Notes under the pieces: generated by a model
What the model was told of the DNA's origin: nothing
Databases searched by the model: none
Seen by the model: the letters and a program-made list of their open reading frames with translations, nothing else
NCBI RefSeq assembly: GCF_049243985.1
Contig: NC_135379.1
Span: 26,051,001 to 26,115,000, forward strand
From: Paroedura picta
Lineage: Eukaryota > Chordata > Lepidosauria > Squamata > Gekkonidae
Direction of reading: 5' to 3'
DNA length: 64,000 nucleotides
Made by a program: the position numbers and the translations under genes
Shown: positions 37,701 to 50,200 of the stretch, piece after piece
How positions within the stretch are numbered: position 1 is the first letter of the stretch
Layout: each line of letters opens with the position of its first letter

Positions 37701-40700
37701 CAAACATTTAGCCACATAGTTCCTCCTGTATCTGCACATCTTTGTTATGGATTCTGTTTCATGGGAATGATATGGTGATAGTATGTGGCGGAACCCTAGA
37801 ACTGCTTTTTATTTATGTGGTGCTATCCTGGACCAGGAAGTCATAAATCCTGTACTACTTTTAACTTTGGTAGATCCTTATTACCCCTTTCAAACATTTC
37901 AGAGATGGAGTTTCTTTCACCATTTCTAAATAGTTCATCTGCTGGGAAGCAAATCCTTCATGGGTCTTCCTATTCATGGCAGAGATCCTTGGATCCAGCC
38001 AAGTGGATTACATATCCATTAACTTCTACCTTTTTCTTCAGTGCAGATGGGGAAACGTGTTCTTTGAAGACTGATAACTAAATCATACTTCTGACCTTTA
38101 TGGTTCCTAAGTCTGGATCTTCAAACGTTGCTATGTTTCTTTTTCCTTACTCAGTATGCTTTCTTCTGTAGACCAAACATATCCAGTAAATAACATCTTC
38201 TGATCAGCTTCCAACCTATTTCAAGTCCTTTGTTTCATAGAATGGAGGCTTTCTTTGCAAAAGATTTAAAATCTGAGTACTCACAGGTGTCTCTTGTTTC
38301 TCCCCCACCTTTTGCCTTTCAGCTCCTGTTGTTCCTTAAGGCCTTCTCTGAAACGGAGCAGACAAAGCTGGCAATGCTCACCGGCATTTTGTTAGCCAAT
38401 GGGACACTTCCTGCTACTATTTTAACAAGCCTTTTCACTGACAACATTGTCAAAGAAGGTAAACCCCCTGCCATGATACAATGTCTGTGAGATTTTTTTT
38501 AATGCTGCTTTGGCTAGAGGGAAGTCTTGTCAGTAGAAGAATAGAAAGAAAGCATTACAAGACATACTCTTGAGTGTCTTTGTTTGATCATGGTTTGAAA
38601 GGAAAACCATAGCCATAAAAGCGGAGGAGAGTTGCCGTTCCCGCCTGAGCTTCCCATGCAACCTATCTGTTTACACTGGGGCACAGGCAACCTCTGAGCA
38701 CTCCTGGAGTCCAGTAGCAAGACAGGAGGGTGTGTGTTTCCTGCACATTAATTGTATTTTACTGGCTTGCTCCTCCCATCCCCACAGAACTAACTGCAGC
38801 TTCAGGGAGCAATTTAGATTGGGAGAATAGCACAAAAGGAAAGGACTTCATCCCTCTTGGCCTTCCTCAATTCTGTATCCATAATCTTCAAAAGAGCCAT
38901 GCAGATCTGCAAATAAGTGTTTTTTTAAATAAAAAATCCCCCAATATATTCTGATTTGACCCTTTCACCTTTGATTCTAAGCAAGTTTCCTGGAAATGCA
39001 TCCCACGGATTTCTGCATGTGTGCTGAGAGCCTCCACCTTAATATGGAGTGCATATCATAATGGCAGGGGATTATTACCCTAAATGAAAAACCCTGGATG
39101 GGGCAAAGGGGAGGATTCTTAAGACCTCAGTATTCCTTTGTATTGAGCTTCCTGCCTCAGCCATATAGAAGAGATTCTAAGAATGGAATAGCAAGGTACC
39201 TTTTAATCATTCTCAACGGATGATTACCATGGCAACTCAGCTGACGAGTTCCTGCATCTAGGACCTGTACTTTTGCTCTCGCTGTGGGTGTGTAGAATAA
39301 AAGAGTTGGTCATCCAAATATTTATACCTGTTTTTTGAAATGCAAAATTTTCCTCTTACCTTTTCATATCTGCGAATCCATACCCTTTGTTCAAGTGGAC
39401 AAGCAATGAAGTCATCATGGCTTCTCAAATCATATCAGCCAGATACTTCCAGAGTTTATCAGGCAGAGGAAGATTACAATAGAAAGACTGTTCTTCCAGA
39501 CAAGGTTTTGGGTCTGCAGAAAGGCGAATGCTCTTAAGGAGCAAGCTTGGACAGAAACAAGAGGACAATGTAGCTATTAATGCTCCTATGTAGCTGTAGA
39601 GAGCTGCATTGAATACATCAAACAGATATAAAACTCAGGTCCCTAACAGATATCTGTGAAAAGCATAACTATTTCAGATTGCCTTTTGTTTGTTTGGTTT
39701 ATAATTACATATATCTTGGAAATTACATATATCTTGGAAACATAATGTGTAAAAGTATAATTAGCTTTCCTATCTGCTTTTGGCTCATATCTCTCTTTTA
39801 GACCCATTATGCACGGGGGTTTTAGCGCACATTCGGGGTGGAATGGCGGCGACTAAAATCACGGATAACGCACGGAGCCGGCTGCAACCGGCTGCAGCTT
39901 CGGTGCATGCCGCCGAAAAAGCCGCGTCAGTGAAACGCGGAAGAAAGCGCAGCTTCCGGGTGAGCGGGGCGCAACCAGAAGCAGCGCCCGGATCGGCGCG
40001 TGCATAATCGGTTACTCTGGGTTTTGCCGCCGCCGCGCCCCGCCCCGTGTATAACCGGTATGCGTCGCGTCTTCCCCCTCCGCGTTTTCCATGTGACCCG
40101 AAATCGCCGTTTCGGCGGCCGTGCATAATGGGCCTAACACATGATCCAGATTCCAAAGTTTTAGTAGGCTATACTCCTTAGGTTTGTAATATGCCAGGAT
40201 CACCTATTGCTCTCGGACTATGGCTCCCCCTTGCCACTTCCCCTATTGGATGTTATTTGGATAGTTGACTTATACCGCCATGTTTCTTACTCATATGTTC
40301 TAATTTTTTATGTCCTGTCTTAATTTTAATGGGATTTTATCGGGGGGGGGGTTATTAAGGACTGTTGTAACCCGCCATAGGCCAAGTCCAGGAGTGGCGG
40401 GGAATAAAAATCTAATAATAATAATAATGATGATGATGTCTTAATATTGCAAAGCAAGCTATAACGTCAACAACTTTAGTCTGTGTCAGTGTACAACTCA
40501 TTGTTTTGCCTTCAGGTCTATATTTGTTAGATTCTTCCAGTTCACTGTACATTGAAAATGCAGTTTTACTGCAACTTACTTTGTTTCACTGTTTCCCCCA
40601 CAGGTATTGCTGCTTCATTCGCCGTAAAACTTTTTAAAGCATGGATGCTAGAGAAAGATGCCAATTCAGTTACCTCTTCATTAAGGAAAGCTAACTTAGA

Positions 40701-43700
40701 CAAGAGGTTGCTAGTAAGTCTTTTCCTTTTAAAGACTGTGATGTTTGCCTAGTAAGCAGGGAGAAATGTATGCAGGGTGAAATAGATGCAGTCTTCTCAG
40801 CACTGCATTCAACCTTGCTCCTACTAAAATCTGAGGAATACTTGGACAGCTCTGAACCCCCAAGTTTAGCACTCTGTAAGCTATGGGCCACTGTCTTCCC
40901 TGCAAAAACATGGATAGTAAGGGAAATGAAATTCCTGCTCTAATGTGTTCTTCCCTGAGTCCCAGTGAGAAAGCTGGTCTATAAATGGTGTCAATAAATA
41001 TTTATGCAAATAAATTCTTGCTCAGGTGATGAATGACTCTGTAATTTGCTTAACCAGTTGTTCAGAAAGGAAATGTCTTTGTTCCAGGAACTGTTTCCAC
41101 CCAACCGACAGAATGTGGAGCATTTTGCCAAGTATTTCACTGATGCTGGTCTAAAAGAACTCTCAGATTTCCTCAGAGTCCAGCAGTCCCTGGGGACTCG
41201 GAAAGAGCTGCAAAAAGAACTCCAGGAACGTCTTTCTCAGGAATGCCCAATTAAAGAGGTAAAGGAAGTGCTTTGGACAAGGCTGGCTTCAAGAGAAAGG
41301 TGAAAATGTAGCTCTTGAACAAGATATAGTCAAAGCCATGAATGAGGGGAAAACTGCAGTTTCAAAGGCTTTTCCACACCCATTAAATATAGTGAAATGT
41401 TTACCTTAGGTAACTGTTATATTCTGGGTGCTCCATATGACATTGCCAGCATCCAGCATCCAGACAGCAAACGGCTGGCTACATCCTCCATTTTAAAGCA
41501 CTAGTTGGGGAATCGCATAAAGTGGATTTCCCAAACTTAAAGTGCTTTCCCCCAGTGGACAACCAGCACACTACATGCTAAAGAAATGTATCCTGTCCTC
41601 ACACCCGCCTCCCTCTCCCTTTTTCCGGGGATGGGATTTTTTTTTAAGTGAATGCCTGGGGCAACGAATAGTGTGCAGGCAAAAGTGTGCAGGCAAAGCC
41701 AAAAATATTTTTTCCCAAAGTTGTCACACAAAGCATGCCTCTCCACAGTTCCCCAAAAAGTAAGGAACTAGGTTAATTTTTAAACAATTCAAGACTCGTG
41801 ATTCTGGGTTTGCAAGTAAGGACCACAAGAGCAAAACACTAGCACATTCCTTCCTGCTCACATACTCACAATCTGCCTAAGCTCATAAAATCAGCATTTC
41901 TGTTAGATAACTATCTAGCCTCTGCTTAAAAACTTTCAAAGAAGGAGAACCCACCACCTCCCGAGGAAGCCTGTTCTGAGAAACTGCTCTGTCAGCAACA
42001 GAAAACAACTCTTCTCCATCGTCTATATGACAGCTCTTCAAGTATTTGAAGATGGTTAATCATATCATCTTAGTTGTCTTCTCTCCAGGCTAAACTTCCC
42101 AAGCTCTCCAGGCTAATCTTCATTCTCCCACCCTTTCCAGGACTGTCAAGAATAAGTCCTGGGTTTTTCCTGTTTCTTTTTGGAAATATAAGGGTCCTTG
42201 AGGGGGATAGACCTAGCTGTTAATTGGAAGTTATCCCTTTAAAATGTAAGATACCACCAAACAGCTGTTCCCCCAGGGCTAGTTTACTGTCTCCTCCATC
42301 CCCAGACCCAAAAGTCTCTTGAAATTCTAGGATATAACATTTTGCTATTCCCAGAATTCTGAGTTTGGGTCATTTTAGGCATTTTCAAGCCAGCTTCAAA
42401 TAGCTGCTTTTGTGACTTCACTGTAATATAAAGATAAATACATACTTATTGCTTGATATTTGAAAAGCTGCGAAAATTAGTCTTTTATCTCAAATGAATT
42501 GCTTTCTTTGGAATTTGTTTTTTAGCTCTTCATTTTGACAGTACAGCGTGGACAAATGAAGAGCTACAGGGAACAGGCCGGCCACTGGAGAACTTTGCAA
42601 CAAAGAGGAGGTGTTCAAGATATTTTTAATATGTGCCTTTCATTGCAGATGGTGCTTTATGTGAAAGAAGAAATGAAGAGAAATGATCTGCCAGAGCCTG
42701 CAGTGATTGGACTCTTGTGGACTTGTATAATGAATGCTGTTGAGTGGAACAAGAAGGAAGAGCTAGTTGCAGAACAAGCACTTAAACACCTGAAGGTGCG
42801 CATGGACAGCATGGTGCAAAGACAGCATGCTTGTATCATAACATGTGACTGGAATCAAATAATTATGGCTGCTTTCATTTTTCCCTTGCAAGGAAGGACA
42901 CCTTTGGATACAGTCATATCATGTATGGGTTTCCATGCATTATGTCTGTTTATCATCTATATGAAATTTATGACATGTAACCAACCAAAAAAATCATTTT
43001 GCATATGCAAATGAGGTTTGTGTTATGCTCCAGTCACAATGACTGATGTGTCCCCTTTCTCCCAAGTACTAATACCTAAGTTAAATTTTCAATTGTGTTG
43101 CAACATCTGGATTTCCCAGATCTTTAAACTCCAAGGCTCAAATCACATGTTATATGTTCTAACGGTGGTCATTTTAAAACACTTTTCTAAATGCAGTTGC
43201 TGGATTTTTCTTTTTTCAAGGAGGATGCAAGGGGGATCTTTAACCCTTTTCTATCCTGCCATTATCTTATTGAAAAAGTACCACCCAAAGTCACTTTTCT
43301 CCATGCTGTGAAAAATTACTAGCTTTCACCAGCAGAGTCAAATACAGCTTGGCAGTGGTATATTTCTTCCATCCTCAGGAAACCAGCAGGGGAGGAAACA
43401 ACAAAAGCCTTTCCCTTGGGTACCAATGGTCACATTTCAAAAAAAGAAAAGGAAAGGAAAAGTCTTTTAGACTTTTCATAGAAGGAAGTGCAACTTTTTT
43501 GCTTTATTAGTTTAATTGGTTTCCTTTACAGTTAGGTACACGAGCTTTCCAAGTCATGTAGAGCAGGGCTAGTCAACCTGTGGTCCTCCAGATGTCCATG
43601 GACTACAATTCCCACAAGCCCCTGCCAGCTTTTGTTGACGTTTGCTGGCAGGGGCTCATGGGAATTGAAGTCCATGGACATCTGGAGGATGACAGGTTGA

Positions 43701-44217
43701 CTACCCCTCATGTAGAGGGCCCTACAGCAGTTGCACTCTTCTGATTCTGGCGATCGAGGTTGTAGCTGTGGCAGGCAACTGTTTTATATATACCCGCATC
43801 TCTTTTAAGGCAGGTTCTGTGGCTCAGTGAAAGAGGCTCTTCTTTGCATGCAGAGGATCCCCAGCAGTCTCCAGTTAAAGAGGACCAGGCAGTAGTGATG
43901 GAAAAGACCTCTACTTGAGACTCTTTAGAGCTGCTGCCAGGCTGAGTAGACAATATGGAGGTTGATGGATCTGCTCCCGTTTAAGGCAATTCCATGTGTG
44001 TTCCACACAGTGAAATAGTCGTCTCTTTCATAGTACTAATTAAATGCAGCATTTTCTCCTCGCATTTTCTTTCCAGCAATATGCACCTTTGCTGGCTGTG
44101 TTCAGCACCCAAGGCCAGTCGGAGCTGATCCTTCTCCAAAAGGTTCAGGAATACTGTTACGACAACATCCACTTTATGAAAGCCTTTCAGAAGATCGTGG
44201 TGCTCTTTTATAAAGGT

Positions 44218-44265
<48 letters not shown>

Positions 44266-47200
44266 TTCCGCCTATGCTTAGCATAGGATGTTCACGAAAT
44301 AATGTCTTGGCCATTATATACCATGATGTTGCTATGTGCCATAATATACCACCTTGCTGTGTATCCTCAGGAAACCTCTTGCTCGTGAATATGGACAAGG
44401 CACAGCTGGGAACTGATATTGCTGCAGGCTGGGCCTTGTACATTGTGAACATGCACGAAGTGAAATGGGGCAAAATTATATACTGACTCTATTTGCAGTA
44501 CAAGAAAATACCACTGGGGTGCTTAACCCCGGGACTCTTCCAATGAAATTGTTATATTGCACATGAAAGAGACTCTCTCTGTTCTGCCCTGCCCCCACAC
44601 CTTAGGCTGGCTGTTCTTCATTAATAAGCTCATTTAAACATCTGAACTGGGGGGGGGCAGCCTGCTCTTGTAAGTCAGCTGTTTAAATGGGCTTTCTTGG
44701 GATGCTAGCCCTGGTGGCTGGATTCTCAAGAAACTTATTCAGTCCATCAGGGTTACTTTTGCCTTACTGATTTAAACCTAAATTACTTCCACACCCCAAC
44801 CTACAACCCTGCTTTTTAACTGGTCCTAAAGGGTCTCTAACTTTGCCCTGCATTCTTCATTATTATGCATTTAAGTTTGAATGAATAAATCATGCTGGCC
44901 AACATAGTATTGCTTAAGTCAACTGCATTCATATAGGTGACTTTTTAATTATATCCATGATACACTTCTTCAGCTGGGGACATCAGACACTGACTCGCTG
45001 TTTCATGCTTCTTTCTCTGTGATCATTCTTCAGGATTCAGATGGAGTGGTTGGAGTTAGAGCTGCAGGTTGTTGCCCCCCCCCCCTTCAAACATGGTTTC
45101 ATGTGCTTCACCCAGACTGACACTGCTTGAGGTGCAGTGAAAAATATACTTCCCACCAACGTTCAGTTAAGATTGCAACAGCATTTAAAATGTCATCTTA
45201 ATCATTTTTAATTAAAGATAGCCAAATATAAATTCCCTTCAGTGCTCTTTGTGTTCAGGATATGATTAACTGTGCCTTGTCCTGCCTGATTGCTTAATTG
45301 AGCATCTCTCTGTTGACAAGAGAATATAACCTTCCTTGAAGTACTGAAGGCATGAATAAATTAGTAAGAAGCCCTCTCACGATTAAAGGGAAATTCAGTT
45401 GACCTTTTCGTACCGACCAGTAACTTGTTTTGTTTCTTTTCTATGTATATTTCTGGCTTATTTAAAGTCTCCTTTTTTTTTTTAAGCACACTTTCTTAGT
45501 TCTTCTCCACTTCCATATGGCCTTTCCCTCCTCCAATGATCCTTTCTTTTTTGTTTTTCTTATTCTGGCAGGAAGGCCCCATTCTTTATGCCTTCAATCC
45601 AATAAGTTTCAGTCCCAGACAGCATACAGAGTCAGAATCAGGGATGAGCATGCAGTTTGGTTCTTGAGCTAACCAGAATTCCCATGGACTCCCAAACAAA
45701 CCTCACAAGCTTTGTGCCTGAGACAGCGGAGCCTGGCGGTATATAAATATAATAAATAAATAAATAAATTTTAAGGCAGCAGGTCTCAACCTGGGGTTTA
45801 GTCCACAATAAAATCACCTTAAAACAATACATTAAAATCACTGTTAACCATTTAAAAATCTACCCATGGGTGTAGAACCAGAATCCAGGGTGGGGTGGAA
45901 TATAACAGGGAGGTCAGTTAGATATTAATGTTGACTGTGTTACTGTCTGCAACCATGGGCTGGTGGAAGAGCTGTGTTCTACAGTCCCCGAGGAACCGAG
46001 TGAGCTCCAACAGGAACCTGATGTTTTCTGGGAGCTCATTTCTGGGAGCTCATTCAACCAAACCAAGGTTGAAAAGGTCCTGGCTCTGATTAAGGCTAGC
46101 TGAATTTTTCTGAGGCTGGGGACCAGTAGCCTGTTTGTATTGGCTGAGTGCAAGGCTTTTCTGGGGATGTATTTGGAGAGGCGGTCCCACAGGTACACAG
46201 ACTGTGTCACTATTAACTTGTGATTAATGTTTTATTGTTTTCGTATAGCATAGAAATCACCTATTTCCGAAGAAGAGTTTGTTTTTATATCCCACTTTTC
46301 ACTACCTGAAGGAGTCTCAAAGTGGCTTACAATTCCCTTTCCTCTCTCCACAACAGACACCCTGTGAGGTAGGTGGAGCTCAAAGAGCTTTGTGAGAACA
46401 GCTCTAACACAGCTGACTAGCCCAAGGTTACCCAGTTCAGCAGATTAAAGCCTGCCACTCTTAACCAAGCTGGTTCCCATATAAAAGAAGTGCCATGTAG
46501 GGTTTTTCTGTATGCCAGAAAAGTCCCTGAAACTGAGGATTTAGTTCCACAGCCTATGGTGATGAGCATTAATATGAATGGCTTTGTAAAAAAAATATTG
46601 GTAGAATAAACCACAGTGGTTGGTAGGGCCAGAAGCTAGAAATGTAACCTTGATGTTCAGAGATTGAATACTTGCAATACCAAGGATAACTGTTTATGTT
46701 TTCAGAAACTTGGGTGGACCAGACCAGATGGAGAGATGACTGACCTTGATGACAGTTCTTATATCTCAGTAAACTGGAATGCTCTGAATTGTTAGATTTT
46801 TAAAAATTTTGTGACCAGTAACAATTTTTTATATGATATGAAATGATGCTGCTAATGTTTTCCTTCATTATTTTGTTTTGAGTTGCAGCTTAGGATCAAG
46901 TAGTGTGACCTTTAAAAAGTTATTTTGCAGAGATATTCCAAATCTATTGATTTTTTCTGGTTTTGAATTGCAGCTGATGTCCTGAGTGAAGAAGCCATCC
47001 TGAAGTGGTACAAAGAGGCACATGTTGCCAAAGGCAAAAGTGTGTTCCTTGACCAGATGAAGAAGTTTGTGGAGTGGCTACAGAATGCTGAAGAAGGTAT
47101 GACTATTAGACTGTTATAGTTTCTTGGCAGATCTGTTATCAACTAATTGGATTGCAATTCTTTCTGAATCTCACAGCAGTTGTCTTGTGCCACCGGTCTT

Positions 47201-50200
47201 CCCACCGCATTACCTGGGTTTATTTCCTATCATTAAAGAACCTTTGTGCAAAGTGTCAACCACAGTCATGTTGCATTCTGCCCATTATAATATGGCAGCA
47301 CAACCATCAGGAGACAGTCATGAGCTGTGGTTCTAAAACGTTAACAATGTTTTTAGGGCCCAAGGCCTTGCCTGCTGGAGCAAGAGAGAGAGAATACTAC
47401 AATGTAAGTGGTTGGTTATTTATTAAATATGGTAAGTGCACCTAACAACAACAACAACAACAACAACAATACTTCTTAATGCTATGGAATATTGGCCTGT
47501 TCTTTTTAGAAAGCCGGCTTGGTGTAAAGGTTAGGAGCATGGACTTATAATCTGGTGAGCTAGGTTTGATTCCCTGCTCCCCCACATGCAGCCAGCTGGG
47601 TGACCTTGGGCTCGCCACAGCACTGATAAAGCTGTTCTGACTGAGCAGTAATATCAGGGCTTTCTCAGCCTCACTGGGTGCCTGGGCTGGGGAGAGGAAA
47701 AGGAAGGCGATTGTAGGCCTCTTTGAGACCCCTTCTAGTAGAGTAGTTGTGCAGATTTTAGTTCTCCTGGACATGTCTGTGCATATCCATTAGGGCTATT
47801 GATTGAAGCCCAAATCCAGTTTCAAGTCAATGAGCAAAGTTCCACCTGCCTTGAAGTCAAAGGAGTAGAAGAAAGAAATGCCACCTTCTTGACTGGACAA
47901 GGAATTTTTTGAGGTTTACAGTTGAACAGTAGAGTCCACCAAAAGTTAAGAAGGAATGACATTAAAAAAAAAAAGATTTTGTGTTTTCCTAGCCCCAGAA
48001 GTCACCCCCCCTCAATCTCATGACCTCCCATGGAGAAACACTTTTGCTTTCTGCTTTAAGCAAACACACACAGTCTAATCCCCTATTAGCCACCTACATA
48101 GTTGGCAGGCTGTAATTAGCTCCCTGGTACTTCCCCCGCTAATGGCAGAAAGTGAAGAGGAACTAAAGAGCCTGTTGATGCGGGTGAAGGAGGAGAGTGC
48201 CAAAGTTGGCTTGAAACTCAACATCAAGAAAACAAAGATCATGGCATCCGGCCCTCTCAATTCCTGGCAAATAGAAGGGGAAGAAATGGAGATAGTGACA
48301 GATTTTATTTTCCTGGGCTCCAAGATCACTGCAGATGGGGACTGCAGCAAAGAAATTAAAAGACGCTTGCTCCTGGGGAGGAAAGCTATGGCAAATCTAG
48401 ACAGCATCCTAAAAAGCAGAGACATCACCCTGCCAACAAAAGTGTGTTTAGTCAAGGCTATGGTCTTCCCAGTTGCAATGTATGGCTGCGAAAGTTGGAC
48501 CATAAGGAAGGCCGAGCGTCAAAGAATTGAGGCTTTTGAACTCTGGTGCTGGAGAAGACTCTTGCGAGTCCCTTGGATTGCAAGGCGAACAAACCAGTCA
48601 GTCCTAGAGGAGATCAGCCCTGACTGCTCTTTAGAAGGCCAGATCCTGAAGATGAAACTCAAATATTTTGGCCACCTCATGAGAAGGAAGGACTCCCTGG
48701 AGAAGAGCCTAATGCTGGGAGCGATCGAGGGCAAAAGAAGAAGGGGACGACAGAGAATGAGGTGGATGGATGGAGTCACTGAAGCAGTAGGTGCAAACTT
48801 AAATGGACTCCGGGGAATGGTAGAGGACAGGAAGGCCTGGAGGATCATTGTCCATGGGGTCGCGATGGGTCGGACACGACTTCGCACATAACAACAACAA
48901 CAACTTCCCCCGCAAAATCTAAGCTTAGTATTGCTTCACTGTTTCCTTCATCCTTTTGGTTTCTTTACATAGAGTTGCTAAACAAGGAATGTGCTTTTCC
49001 CAAAATGATAGTTTTTTCAAGATCTTGTAGAAATGTCACTAGAAAGATTATTTAACAATATAAATGGTTTTTGGGCTCTATGTATTTTAGGGATTTATGT
49101 ATTTCAAGCAACAGTAGGACCTCTGAAGGCGATGTTTTGACTTTGTGCTGCTTTTCACATGGAAATCCCCCCCAAATAGGATGGATACCTCAATCCTGCT
49201 TGCTCTGGTAGATACTATCACTGCAGTGCAAGAGGTCTGAGTCAGGAGGTAGGACTCCGAAGAAAAACAAACTATTTTCTTTCCTGAGATGATAAATTTT
49301 GCGTAACACGTTTTTTATGGTAATTAGATACGTTGATATTGCTGAGTCTACACTGCTGAGGGGCACATGGAGAAAGACTAGATATCAAAGCGGGATCAGA
49401 AGAGCTAAGACTCCCATAGTCTTGAGTGTTGGATTCCAAAGGGCTTCTGTCTCTTTAGTAGAAGCTTGTAGAGATCAGTTGTGCCAATTAATAGGAAGGT
49501 TTAAAGCAGATTAAGGCCCTTGCTTTGAAGGGATGTCGGTGAAATTTAGGCAGACGGTCTTCTCAGAAATCATGAACTATAATGGGAGTAAAAAAATCAC
49601 AGTTGAATAAAGATTACATGATTGTATCTAAATACCTTTTCACGCAACTCTTTCATCTTGCAGCAGCTTCAGAGTAAATTTAGGCTGATTTTCCAGTTGG
49701 TCATCTTAGGCACTCCATGCTCCATATTCACCCCCGTTTGTCTCTAATGTACTGCTAAAGCTCCTCTGACAAGTTTTTTTTTTGGGGGGGGGAGGGGCTC
49801 AGCAGAAGCCAGTTTCAGTTTTAATCTTGGGGCACACTCAACAGAGTCATTACAATCTGAAACTTTCCCATGATTGCCTTGGAATATAACAATTGTATGA
49901 GGTACATCAGTCTTCACACTTCTAATGGAACTGTATGTCTTGACATCTGGCCCAATAATTGTGTGCTGTTGTTCCACTCACCAGTCCACTCTACCCTTTC
50001 CTCCTGTCAATTTATGTGTCTGTGCCACACTCCCCATTATGGGACAGGTCTCAATGGGCTGGAGCCAGCCACTTTTTCTGCTGGTGAAACAGGCTGGGGG
50101 CATTCTCTTTGTCCACCCAAAAGTTTGCTGCACTAAGGAGCATGGGACCTGGATGTGCAAAAATTATGTGAAATGGAAGCTGTTGTATGGAGGGGCATTG

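Larger units (their letters stand above)
31916..38322 (+). other. BZW2: BZW2 intron 5
   Basis: A 6.4-kb intron. It contains a GC-rich unclassified repeat-like block (about 32995-34065), a (TC)n/(TTTA)n microsatellite, a SINE, and an L2/CR1-clade LINE with a SINE nested in it (34982-36104). A LINE-tail-like piece is at about 32600-32720. 36.1-38.3 kb holds nothing recognisable. Confidence 0.55.
38459..42648 (+). other. BZW2: BZW2 introns 6-8
   Basis: Intron 6 carries the CpG-rich inverted-repeat element (39801-40134) and a LINE tail (about 40300-40435). Intron 7 is 374 bases with nothing notable. Intron 8 has a CR1 tail on the minus strand (41870-42150). The rest looks unique. Confidence 0.55.

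Noticed and set aside
48075-48887. Two 120-140-codon frames antisense to the BovB copy
   Set aside because: Shadows of the BovB reading frame on the other strand.
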